Shown here: positions 1-8,293 of the stretch, one piece after another
How positions within the stretch are numbered: the stretch's first letter is position 1
Layout: each line of letters begins with the position of its first letter
NCBI GenBank assembly: GCA_000316135.1
Contig: JH994047.1
Span: 31,721 to 53,176 of the forward strand
Reading direction: 5' to 3'
Length of the DNA stretch: 21,456 bases
From: Trachipleistophora hominis
Lineage: Eukaryota > Microsporidia > Pleistophoridae
Program-made: the position numbers and the translations under genes
Notes under the pieces: model-generated
Seen by the model: only the letters and a program-made list of their open reading frames with translations
Databases searched by the model: none
What the model was told of the DNA's origin: nothing

Positions 1-325
1 GTAAGCTGATTGGTTAGTTCAAGAAAAAAATCAAAAAATATTATTTTATCTTTTCGTTACTATTGATAAGTTATATGTCATTATCTAATTGCCATCTCCC
101 TAAACTTATTCAGCAGTCATTTACGATCAATATTATTTAGATAAATCGCTAACACCCACAAAAAATTAATATTCTGATCCCTAAGGAAAAGTGCGAACGT
201 TTAGAACGCCATGAATAAACTAAGATAGAACTAATTGAGAGTGAACTAATCTTATTGAATATACACCAATTTATTCTTCCGTTTCATAAAGGAATAACGC
301 TGCTAGTTGATAACTAAAATCATAT
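1..325. repeat. Dispersed non-coding repeat, copy A
   Basis: This stretch aligns by eye, in the same orientation, with 11195-11545. Shared landmarks in order are an ATATTATTT.ATCTTTTCGTTA block, a GATCAATAT block (TACAATCAATAT in copy B), a run of ATTTAGATAA, an AAAATTAAT block, and TCTTCCGTTTCAT followed by GGAATA. Identity looks like roughly 65-70% with small indels. No reading frame is conserved between the copies, so it looks non-coding. It begins at or before the window edge, so its true 5' limit is unknown. A third, inverted copy lies at the far end of the window. I see no convincing terminal inverted repeats. Confidence 0.6.
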
Positions 326-403
326 GCCGGCCATACCACCTCAGGTTTAAACAAAATTTAATTAAATTTAGTTATTTATATAAAATTAAATTATTCTCTA
401 TTT

Positions 404-871
404 CTATAAAATGACCCCTAAAAATTCTTCATTTATTGTTCCTACGGCGTATATCTCGTTTTTATCGATTTTCGTTCCTATAATTTTCAGTCTAACAAGC
501 GTGTCCTTTTTGATGCTCTCCTGCAAATTACTTGGAATTTGATAGTTAGATACAAAAATAGAGAGAGGGCCTATATGCGCGAACAATCCCATTGTGTTAA
601 CCTCGTCCACCTTAACCTCAATTACCTCGTTACGCACGGGCTTGAGAGTTATAGCGGTGTACTTAACTTTGAAAAGCACGGATCCCATATGATTCAAAAC
701 GGCCTCACCAACGTTCTGTATGGACAGGACGGCAAGTATGAAGCCGTGATCAGACGAGCATGCGCCTTCCACCTCTTCAAGAAGATGCGAACGAACGGCA
801 TACTGCAAATTGGTATCAAAATAGTTTGGGGACAGGTGTATGGTATGGGAGAGTTCTGAGATGAAGAACAT
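404..871 (-). CDS. RPB7: RNA polymerase II subunit RPB7
   Basis: The 155-residue product is recognisable as RPB7, which with RPB4 forms the stalk of RNA polymerase II and contacts nascent RNA. The start (MFFISELSHTIHLSPNYF) matches the conserved N-terminal tip domain, with LLEEVEGACSSDHGFILAVL continuing it. The C-terminal half is an S1/OB-like fold: VNTMGLFAHIGPLSIFVSN, then VRLKIIGTKID and YAVGTINEEFLG near the end. It is shorter than typical yeast or animal RPB7 (about 170 residues), mainly in the OB loops, as expected for a compact microsporidian protein. The ATG at 869-871 is the natural start: it opens on the conserved MFFI and lies directly downstream of a C-rich motif. It is transcribed divergently from the kinesin gene. 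The RNA polymerase I, III and archaeal paralogues lack this exact N-terminus, so RPB7 is favoured. Confidence 0.93.
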   Translation of the reverse strand: MFFISELSHTIHLSPNYFDTNLQYAVRSHLLEEVEGACSSDHGFILAVLSIQNVGEAVLNHMGSVLFKVKYTAITLKPVRNEVIEVKVDEVNTMGLFAHIGPLSIFVSNYQIPSNLQESIKKDTLVRLKIIGTKIDKNEIYAVGTINEEFLGVIL

Positions 872-885
872 CGAAGGGGTGGCGT
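872..885 (-). promoter_or_regulatory. C-rich start-proximal motif of RPB7
   Basis: Read on the minus strand, CCACCCC ends 4 bases before the RPB7 ATG in otherwise A/T-only sequence. Short CCC-like motifs just upstream of start codons are a known feature of microsporidian genes, and this one supports the chosen start. Confidence 0.6.
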
Positions 886-924
886 ATTATTTTACAATTT
901 AAAAATTCGTAAATATAAAAAATT

Positions 925-1145
925 TTAGCGGTTTGTGACAGGGCACGCGCACGGCCGGCGTGTGCTGTGTTAATCACCACTGCGGTGTAATTTGTGCTCG
1001 TCATTAAAAATAAATAGCCCCTGCGCTGAGTTTGAATGGCATCTTCTGTGATCAGAATCAAAATCCTGAACACGGGAACGGAGTACTTCAAACCAGGGGG
1101 TACAAAATGTTACTAGTCTTGATCGCACCTCCGTGCTGCACGTTT
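925..1145. other. GC-rich structured island in a divergent promoter
   Basis: The spacer between the divergent RPB7 and kinesin genes is about half G+C over roughly 200 bp, against about 30% or less in other intergenic DNA of the window. It holds several inverted repeats. One is an 8-bp stem at 943-950 pairing with 958-965 around a GC-rich loop. Another is a TTCTG/CAGAA stem near 1041-1055. The third is a longer-range CCCCTG (around 1018) with CAGGGG (around 1095) pairing that encloses it. Small frames crossing it on both strands have no recognisable product and lack good starts. It may be a non-coding RNA gene or a promoter element. I could not match it to snRNA, RNase P, SRP or 5S RNA. Confidence 0.35.
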
Positions 1146-1175
1146 TTGCCACGTTATTTAACAAAACATTTTATT

Positions 1176-1183
1176 TACCCTTC
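1176..1183 (+). promoter_or_regulatory. C-rich motif upstream of kinesin
   Basis: TTACCCTT places a CCC triplet about 15 bases before the kinesin ATG. It fits the microsporidian pattern of a short CCC motif near start codons, but is weaker than the RPB7 one. Confidence 0.4.
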
Positions 1184-1194
1184 ACTTACGCTTT

Positions 1195-3081
1195 ATGTCA
1201 AATATTAAAGTGCTCGTTCGCTTCAGAAGGCCTGAGAATTCGTTGCCCTTTACAAAAATAACAAAAAATGAGGTATTTGTTGAGAGTAACGGTGTTAGAT
1301 ACAATTTCGACCGTGTATTCGTGAAAGAGAGTAATAAAAGCATATATGAATACTTGCGAAAGGGAATAAGCTGTGGTAATGATTTGGAGCGTGCAAAGAT
1401 CGGCAATACTGATGAATTAGCTGACAGTACGTCTTTAAGCAATGCCCTCACGATAATGTGCTACGGCAGTACAGGCTCAGGTAAAACCTTTACGATGCTT
1501 GGCAACAAACATGAGAAAGGAATCTTTCAGCTGATAAGGGACTCCTACGATATCGTTGAATTTAAGTGTTTTGAGCTGTACAACGAACGAGTGATACTAC
1601 GAACTGAAAATGTGCGGGACGTTGGCTCGTTTGAAGGCATGCTGGTGAGAAAAAGAACGGCTCTCAACGAAGAATCCTCTCGATCGCATACGATAATGGA
1701 AATGGTTGTTAAGCAAAACAGGGCTGTACACGAAAAACACACGGACGAACTCTTCAAAATAATACTAATTGATTTGGCAGGCTCAGAGGACAACAGAAAG
1801 ACCGGAAACACTCCTCAGCTAAACCCTTCGTTGATGAAAGAATCATCAACCATAAACAAGTCTCTCTTTGTCTTACGGAACGTTATTACAGCAATTTACA
1901 AGAAGAGAAAAAGCGTACCGTTTAGAGAAAGCGTGCTTACGAAATATTTAAAGGAGTATTTTAGAGGACGTGTAGTTCTTTTGGCTACGGTTGTGGATGA
2001 CTGTGATATGATGGGGGAGGGAATAAGCACTTTGAATTTCGCAAGTATGAGCAAACGAATTGTTTGGAAGGCTAAGATGGAGCACAGTCAGAGATGTAAT
2101 GAGGTTGTTGAGAGATTGTATCGTGGTAAGAGTAGTAACGGTAAAGAAAGACCGGTGTTGGATGAAAAGATTAATTTTGAAGATAAAGGGATGAGAAGGC
2201 CTGTTAGGAGAGTAGAAAAGACCAAGACGAGAATAAAGAAAGATGAATCTGATCTGAAGAAGAAAAAAACGAGCGGGGAGAAGGATGGAAGAGGCCTTAA
2301 TATAAATAGTAACGGCACGAATACCAAAATTGGAAATGGTGAGAACATTTTTATCACGAACGGTGCTTTTCATAACATATCATGTGATATTGAGGGAAAT
2401 TCTCGTGGTATGAAAGATGATAAAACCAAAAATGTCTTAAAAGATGATGCTGACCACGTAAATGAAAATAGGATGAGCGATGTTTTTACAACATTTAGCA
2501 GCAATGACATGATAATACACTCGTTTGACTGCAAGGAGGAGGAGAATGACAAGCTTGTCAGCAAGAAAGTGTTTGATGCGATTCTTAAGCGAGCGCTGCA
2601 GTTTGAAGAACGGGGCTATAAAAGAAAAGCACTGGAAAATTATCAAATGCTCTTAGAAATGACCGAGGAGAATAAAAATGGTGCTGTGGCTGCAAGTGGT
2701 GATAACAGTGGGCAAATTAACAGTGTAATCAAAAATATAATTGGCGACTCTTTTGAACGAGACCATAGCGATTCAGGAAAAACCGTGGTTGATGACAAAA
2801 GGAAGAACGATGTGGGTGTACTAATCAACCGGATTAAGACCAAGATAGCAAGCCTAACGACTGCAAGAACGAAGCCTTCAATGATAACAAAGAAGGAGCT
2901 GCTTAAATTGCTTAATAAGGCCGATTTTCTTAGTCTCAAAAAAATAAAAAACATCGGTGACAAAAGGGCAATGAAAATCATTGAATACCTGAAATTTAAG
3001 AGAATTGATAAAACGGAGGATTTGTGTAAAATATTCAGCAAACGGGTGGTAAACAGTATAATGAAAAACGTAAAAGAATGA
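1195..3081 (+). CDS. Kinesin-10-like motor with C-terminal helix-hairpin-helix
   Basis: This is a 628-residue kinesin with an N-terminal motor of about 290 residues. The strand IKVLVRFRRPE opens the protein. The P-loop GSTGSGKT is at 91-98 (family consensus GQTGSGKT), switch I NEESSRSH at 158-165, switch II DLAGSE at 193-198, and ESSTINKSL and VPFRESVLTKYLK follow at 216-253. The motor is shorter than the usual 330-350 residues, with the insertion loops trimmed. A Lys/Asn-rich, low-complexity region (about 310-450) is followed by a short helical stretch (about 458-492) that resembles a TPR hairpin. The last 60 residues (569-628) hold a helix-hairpin-helix, KIKNIGDKRAMKII. That arrangement is known from kinesin-10 (Kid/KIF22), where the C-terminus binds DNA and pushes chromosome arms. 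Binding to chromosomes here is inferred. The ATG at 1195 opens directly on the motor. Confidence 0.9.
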   Translation: MSNIKVLVRFRRPENSLPFTKITKNEVFVESNGVRYNFDRVFVKESNKSIYEYLRKGISCGNDLERAKIGNTDELADSTSLSNALTIMCYGSTGSGKTFTMLGNKHEKGIFQLIRDSYDIVEFKCFELYNERVILRTENVRDVGSFEGMLVRKRTALNEESSRSHTIMEMVVKQNRAVHEKHTDELFKIILIDLAGSEDNRKTGNTPQLNPSLMKESSTINKSLFVLRNVITAIYKKRKSVPFRESVLTKYLKEYFRGRVVLLATVVDDCDMMGEGISTLNFASMSKRIVWKAKMEHSQRCNEVVERLYRGKSSNGKERPVLDEKINFEDKGMRRPVRRVEKTKTRIKKDESDLKKKKTSGEKDGRGLNINSNGTNTKIGNGENIFITNGAFHNISCDIEGNSRGMKDDKTKNVLKDDADHVNENRMSDVFTTFSSNDMIIHSFDCKEEENDKLVSKKVFDAILKRALQFEERGYKRKALENYQMLLEMTEENKNGAVAASGDNSGQINSVIKNIIGDSFERDHSDSGKTVVDDKRKNDVGVLINRIKTKIASLTTARTKPSMITKKELLKLLNKADFLSLKKIKNIGDKRAMKIIEYLKFKRIDKTEDLCKIFSKRVVNSIMKNVKE

Positions 3082-3398
3082 TGTACTATACACGAAATAG
3101 AATACAAAATGCCAGGCATCGTACTTTGTCTCTTAAACGTGTATCTACGGTCAACATTTGTATATTCTGTGCAGTTTGCAGTGTTTGTTTGAGTAGTGCT
3201 GTTTACGTACTTTTACGAGATAAATAAATGAGAATTTGTCAAAATTCTGCTTTTCTCCGCAGGATTTGTGTGGATGGTGGTGTTTTAGTATTTCAGTTTC
3301 TGATTTGATCATGATTATATCATGTGGTTACGTTCTATTGGTTATTTAAGATTGTATTAGTTTTTCATTGATATTTGATTTTACAAAATGTTTCAAGG

Positions 3399-3444
3399 CA
3401 TCTCATCAATCAGAGATGATAATTTTCGTAGTACACGAAAATTA
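3399..3444. repeat. Two adjacent perfect hairpins
   Basis: CATCTC (3399-3404) pairs with GAGATG (3413-3418) across an 8-nt loop. Immediately after, TAATTTTCGT (3420-3429) pairs perfectly over 10 bp with ACGAAAATTA (3435-3444) across the loop AGTAC. They lie about 320 bp past the kinesin stop. They could belong to the 3' end of its transcript, but this is inference only. Confidence 0.5.
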
Positions 3445-4031
3445 ATTCTCCCTTTGTAAATGAACGCACCGTTTCTTGGCGCTAACATTAAATGTAATAT
3501 TAACTTTAATAAACAGCCTTACTGAGGACTATCCTGCAAACATTACGTACGCCTACGTGTTTATGGACAACATGGTTGTTTCTTTTTGCTTTGTGCTACG
3601 AGAGCGTTTCGATTTGAGCCTATTGTTTACTATCCCAACGAGTCATGTTACTGAATTGACCATGTCTAGGCTCTCCATTCACAGGCAAAAATACAACAGC
3701 GTTTACTTTATTAGCAGATAAATGATGTTTTTTGCTTACGTGGATTGACCCGTGACTGTAACTGTAGTCGGTCGCTGCTGGCTATTAAAAGTTTATTTGC
3801 GATGATAATTTTACTCTTCTGATGAATAAGTGACTTTATGGTTATGAACTGCGGATTGGCTTGGTGTAGTACGTGGAACAGATGTGTTGAACATCTGCTA
3901 TGGAATTACGTGCCGGTTTGGTGGTCTAACTGTATGAAAAGGTGAAATAACGAAAAAGTATTAGTGTTGAAATATCCTACGTAACTGTGTTCTATTGTAT
4001 GTGTCCTAGAATTAAAGGCCACTATATAAAG

Positions 4032-4047
4032 GATAAAATATTTTATC
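4032..4047. repeat. 16-bp perfect palindrome after a TATA-like box
   Basis: GATAAAATATTTTATC is identical on both strands. An imperfect palindrome extends outward to about 4021-4058 (ACTATATA on the left, GTATAGAGT on the right). TATATAAA lies just upstream. It may be a dimeric protein-binding site or a chance AT-rich palindrome. Confidence 0.4.
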
Positions 4048-4222
4048 TCGTATAGAGTGCGGATGAATTGAATAAAATAATTTACGACAAGTTTAATAGG
4101 CTTTGTAAAGCCTTCCGTTTTAGAAGAACATAAAAAATCATATTATTGCCTGCAACTGTTAAAACGGTATAATAACAGGCTAGGTGAATAGAATACATGA
4201 TTAAGAACGTAAATTATTTAGA

Positions 4223-4354
4223 AAATCGTATTTACACAGATATATGTGTTAATTTTAGTTATGATAGACCATTTAAACAAGAATATTTTATGAAATCGTA
4301 TTTACACAGATATATGTGTTAATTTTAGTTATTATAGACCATTTAAACAAGAAT
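4223..4354. repeat. 70-bp tandem duplication, two copies
   Basis: The block starting at 4223 is repeated exactly 70 bases later at 4293. The first 60 or so bases agree except for one substitution (TTATGATAG in copy 1, TTATTATAG in copy 2), then the copies diverge. Each unit carries ACACAGATATATGTGT, a near-palindrome. The near-identity implies a recent duplication. It lies about 350 bp beyond the 3' end of the STE12-like gene. Confidence 0.9.
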
Positions 4355-4703
4355 GTTTAAGTGGCACGATATTTTGTTTTTCTACCAAACAAAGTCTTTT
4401 CTTGCCGGTGTTCTAACTAACCTCTACATCTAACCAAACGTTTTTAATGTTAAGAACGAAGAAGTACATTCTGTAACGTATTACAAAATAGTAAAGAGAA
4501 ACAAATACGGAGAATGCACGATGTCACATATAAAACAGCATTTAACTCTAACAGCGTTAATACCACAAACAGGAATAGATGAGTAATATTTAGTAGCTCG
4601 GTTACAGAATGTACACCAAATCATAATTGTTAAAATGCTATCCCGCTAACTTACAAAATAAAAATACACCAAATTTTCAAAAACTGTTTAATTTCCCTTT
4701 AAG

Positions 4704-5471
4704 TTACTTCTCCGTCTTTCCTTTCTTATTGGGAATTATAAGATCGGGTTCAACAAATTCATCCGTTTTCTCTTCGCTAAAATCTGGCATTTGCACCTGA
4801 CTTTCGAAGTACTTTTCCTCCCACTGAGAAAAATCTATATCGGAGAACGGCGGTGGAGGATTACTAGGTGGTTTTTGCACAGGTGGTTGCGGTTTTACAA
4901 CAGGTGGTGGAACAGGATGTGGATTAGGAATGTTCTGGTGCTGCCAATTCATTTGCTCTACATACGGGTTGAACTGTTTCGCAAAGTGGTTCGGAATGGG
5001 CGGATACGCCTGCTTGTTGTAATATTTAGAATATGCGTACAGGTTTGTCTCTCGTCTCAGATCCCTCTCCAGCGCATCACAGAAAAGCGCGTCGTGTGGC
5101 ACCGAGTACCAGAAAAACACCTTTTGCTTCTTCTGAGTGCGTATACATCCGTTCTTATACAAAAATTCGAGAAAGTCTGAACGTGGGCCTTCTAACGTTG
5201 CATCAATACCTGGTTTGAGATTTCTTAGGTCGCTGAAAACACCCTCTTCAAACTTTTTCAGTGACACGATTTGCCGTCCAGCATTCTGAAATCTCCACAC
5301 CAGTATTTTCACAATGTCTGTTCCCGTAATGTAGAAGTGCATGTTCCACAACACACAGTGTATGAAATCCCCGTTCTTCAGCTGAAACTTCTTAATCTTC
5401 TCGTTCTCGGTGAATTCCTTGGGTGCGTTCGACAGGAAGTCGAAGAGCTCTTTATCTGTCTGCATGTTCAT
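4704..5471 (-). CDS. STE12-like homeodomain transcription factor
   Basis: The 255-residue product carries the fungal STE12 DNA-binding domain. In order it shows CVLWNMHFYITGTDIV, KFEEGVFSDLRNLKPGID, CIRTQKKQKVFFWYSVPHD and ALERDLRRET, spanning about residues 39-143. These are signature blocks of STE12, a factor that in fungi acts downstream of mating and filamentation MAP kinases. The remainder is a tail with a proline-rich tract (about 182-209) and an acidic/Lys-rich end. There are no C2H2 zinc fingers, so it is like yeast-type and known microsporidian STE12 rather than the filamentous-fungal form. The frame stays open to 5534 through a TTG codon, but the first ATG (5469-5471, with another two codons on) precedes the conserved domain by a normal distance, so it is chosen. 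The nuclear regulatory role is inferred from the family. Confidence 0.93.
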   Translation of the reverse strand: MNMQTDKELFDFLSNAPKEFTENEKIKKFQLKNGDFIHCVLWNMHFYITGTDIVKILVWRFQNAGRQIVSLKKFEEGVFSDLRNLKPGIDATLEGPRSDFLEFLYKNGCIRTQKKQKVFFWYSVPHDALFCDALERDLRRETNLYAYSKYYNKQAYPPIPNHFAKQFNPYVEQMNWQHQNIPNPHPVPPPVVKPQPPVQKPPSNPPPPFSDIDFSQWEEKYFESQVQMPDFSEEKTDEFVEPDLIIPNKKGKTEK

Positions 5472-6239
5472 CTCTGTGTTTACTAGAGCGCGTTTATTTT
5501 TATGGTATGAGATGAAACAAAATGCAATCACCAAAAAGTGATTTGATAGGGAAATTTGTGAGACATAACTACTTCAGCTTTAGAAGCGAAATACACGTTG
5601 TTTGTGGCTGTAAAATCTTTATTTAGTGGTCAGTTTTTTATGTTTTTCTGTGTTTTGTTTGTAAACAAATTTGATTGGTTGATTGATAGAATTCGTAAAA
5701 CATGTGTTGTGTGTTGAACACGCTGAGACAGGGGTGGTTGTTTCAGCATTGCCCGGCAAATGAATGGTGGCAAACAAAACACGTAAATATTTTGGTATTT
5801 TGAACGTGATAAATTAGATCATGGGGGTATGGCCAGAAATAAACAGATCGGGCAATTGTATGTTATTGTGTCAAATGGCCATGAATTAAATTGCTCTTGT
5901 TTGTTTTTTTGTATAATGACAAGCATTTTCTTCATTACAATGGCTAACTCATGTATTCGTGATCAGCGTTGGAATAGAATTTCTTGGGTCAAAGTTGTCT
6001 CGCTGTTTCTAAGTACCTATTCTGAAAATCCCTAACCACTTTTACAGCATCAAATTTCACTCCAAAATGAGTTATGTCTTTGTCGATAACTGACAAACTT
6101 GCTTAATGCTCGTGTTATACATAGAAATATCTCATTATACGACTATGATATACTTCACATTCATAAATCTTCCTATTCTAAACGAGTATATTACATATTA
6201 AGCACATTCTCACATGATTCAGAGCGACTTCTATCCTTT
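5472..6239. other. Intergenic region upstream of STE12-like gene
   Basis: No gene is supported here. A 68-codon ATG frame at 5829-6035 (plus) has no recognisable features. A 37-codon minus-strand open stretch at 5993-6103 has protein-like composition (ITHFGVKFDAVKVVRDF) but no start codon and no known match. Either could be coding debris. Confidence 0.3.
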
Positions 6240-6540
6240 TTTGTACTTTTACTGCACATTCTTTAGTATCTTTTCGATGGTCTCAGATAGTATAAGGTGC
6301 ATTTTTTAAAACTTGGCGATCTTATTCTTATAAAAGCACGTACTTTTCCACTCCGCAATGTATCTTACCTCCATTGGATATTCATTCTATCTCGTAACAC
6401 TTCGCACCTAAATTTCTCTCATTATTAACGCTCCATGATAAAACGAAGTCTTAAAACCAGCCAATAAAATACTTGTTTCATCCTTAAGGAATTTATTCCT
6501 ACTAAAAATAAGCGTTGCTAATTTGTTGAGCGCAAAACGT
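6240..6540 (-). pseudogene. Probable relic of an LRR-family gene
   Basis: One minus-strand frame is protein-like for about 95 codons, broken by three stops. It contains KMHL, then nine residues, then LKNV, with the same spacing as KMHL....IMEEVLKNV in the interrupted LRR gene at 18253-20778. Further upstream, NKLATLI matches RKIALI, and ILLAGFKTS matches IILQLSHWKVS. The order is colinear, with about 10 extra residues in the relic. I found no N-terminal F-box-like part between 6545 and 7200, nor a convincing C-terminal part. This looks like a decayed, truncated paralogue. The match is by eye and is not strong enough to be certain. Confidence 0.42.
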
Positions 6541-7949
6541 GTGTAGTTTTATAATAGGGTAATTAATTAAATACGATATGGCAACGTATAATTAAAACAA
6601 TGTGTTGTTAGAGTTGCGAAAAAATATGAGAAAATGGCTTAACGCTTCAGTTAAAACTTTTTTACCATTTTTTACGTGTAAACGATTTAACTAACAAGAC
6701 GAATGAAAATATTGTGATGTAAGATGGGTGTTGATGGAATAGAGAGTTACAAAAAAGTACTTCCCATATTTCGGTTGATCATAGCAAGACACTAGCTGAG
6801 ATGGTGTGTATTACCAATGGTATATATTTCTTTGTTCTTACGGATTGAAACAATTCACGTTGGTGGTTCAAAACACGGTTATGTTTAAAATTAACACCAA
6901 TGAAATTATAGGCACTGATTAGTAACATATAGTTTGAATGTAGTGAATCTCGGTTTAGAAATTATCCAAAACGAACAGCTGTGTTTTAAATATAAGAATG
7001 TTTTTCGTTTTTATATGACAATGGTACTAAATAACTAATAATAAATATTTCAACGTTCTTTGTACGTTATACAATTGTCCAATGTAAATTGAGACCAAGT
7101 GTATCATTTTATACCTAAGTATACTTTATACATCGTTTTGAACGAATAGTTATGGATGTCAGTATCGTAATATGATATTATTGGTGCTTATTATAATTTT
7201 TGATAAACTTTAATTAACATTTTATGAAGTACGATATTTAATTTTGAAATAACCAGGGGATTACGTCTTATATTACATGTAAATACATAAGTTATGCTTA
7301 AAAATATTTTCTAGGCTTATAGAATCTCGCTTAGTTACATTAAATGATAATGAATGCAAAAACAAATAAATAATACAAAAAAAGCTATAAATAAATGCTT
7401 AAACATCTTTTTAAATAGTAGAATTATACATTTCCATTGATTACCTTCAGATTAACCTTTTTATAGTTAACAAAGGGATATGCCTGATGATAAATTTGTG
7501 AGATGACTGTTTTGATAATAAAAATCGAAGAAAGTTTGTTATATGTCTAGTACAATAACAATTCAATTAAGAATTTTCTTTATTTAACATTTTAACATAT
7601 CTTAACGTTTTGTTCTTTGAGTTAAACAATTAAAAATTCGTTTTTAACTCATCTGAACTAAATAACTACAGATTGGTGCTACTACAATGCTACAAATTTT
7701 TTATGCTTGATACTTTTATTTGATATATTATTGCCAAATTATTTTAAAAAGTAATCATGTATCAACAGTAAACACGTTCATAGATAGTACATGTTGTTAT
7801 TTGCTAATATATTCGCATTCTAAATATATCAAGTAATATTTTGCTTCATGAATGTATATATATTTGCTATACACAATTTCATCATATAGTCATTAAATTA
7901 ATTTTGCCAACTATACTCATTATTTCCTATATGTTTTGACTGCCATTAA
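6541..7949. other. AT-rich intergenic DNA without supported gene
   Basis: About 1.4 kb of very AT-rich sequence. I see no frame with recognisable protein features, no tRNA and no long repeat. It may be the remains of old insertions. Confidence 0.4.
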
Positions 7950-8147
7950 AATAATATTTTAGCACCAGCTGTTTTGTGTAATTTGGCTTTCACATCCTAT
8001 TTAAATAGTAATAAATGCTATCTCTGTCCTTTGTGCACAAAAATTGACTACATAAAGCTATGGTCAAAGTACGAAAAGCTTTTCGAACACTGCCTTACCA
8101 AAATAATAAACTTTTTAAGTGTATACAGTCCCGTGTATTTTTATTAA
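7950..8147 (+). pseudogene. Open stretch with Cys/His pattern, no start codon
   Basis: A 65-codon plus-strand frame between stops has no ATG, but it encodes CYLCPLC followed 19 residues later by HC. The residues between (KIDYIKLWSKYEKLFE) have a balanced, protein-like composition unlike translated AT-rich spacer. CxxC...H patterns occur in zinc knuckles of many proteins, including N-terminal regions of some non-LTR retrotransposons. It ends about 40 bp from the 3' end of the oppositely oriented retrotransposon relic. Chance cannot be excluded. Confidence 0.25.
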
Positions 8148-8189
8148 CAGTTGAAAGGTATAAATTAAAATTCGAGAATTTTTTTATCA

Positions 8190-8293
8190 AAAGTTAGTTT
8201 AATTATCTTCTTAATACACACTATCTAATCAAACACGCTCTTCTAGTCCACTGGGACCAACCATGGCCACCGGCCTTTGGTTCATGGAAGAAA
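8190..8293 (-). mobile_element. Non-LTR retrotransposon 3' UTR, copy L1
   Basis: Directly after the stop of the retrotransposon reading frame lies a UTR shared with two other places in the window. In minus-strand sense it reads CCATGAACCAAA, then ATGGTTGGTCCC, then AGAAGAGCGTGTTTGATT, then AGATAATTAAACTAACTTT. The plus-strand copy at 21165-21275 has the same blocks in the same order at roughly 80% identity. A more diverged copy lies at 13062-13134. Attachment to a coding end here shows what the orphan copies are. Confidence 0.75.

Larger units (their letters stand above)
3082..4703. other. Intergenic spacer, kinesin to STE12, with hairpins and repeats
   Basis: No gene is supported here. A frame at 3476-3721 would need a TTG start and its product is unrecognised. 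The spacer holds two adjacent hairpins (3399-3444), a longer imperfect hairpin (about 3869-3917), a 16-bp perfect palindrome (4032-4047) and a 70-bp tandem duplication (4223-4354). The 3450-3950 part is somewhat richer in G+C than the rest, so an unrecognised RNA gene is possible. Confidence 0.4.

Noticed and set aside
539..859. 106-codon plus-strand frame
   Set aside because: Lies entirely antisense within the well-supported RPB7 gene.
816..1164. Two overlapping minus-strand frames in the RPB7/kinesin spacer
   Set aside because: One overlaps the start of RPB7. The 970-1164 frame begins with TTG. The products have no recognisable features, and the frames only exist because the island is GC-rich.
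1948..3119. Several minus-strand frames of 60-158 codons across the kinesin
   Set aside because: Antisense shadows of the kinesin with Ser/Leu/Phe-rich composition.
3476..3721. 81-codon plus-strand frame
   Set aside because: Needs a TTG start, has no motif, and lies in a spacer with hairpins. It is not listed as a gene.
4791..5486. Plus-strand frames over the STE12-like gene
   Set aside because: Antisense to a strongly conserved coding region.
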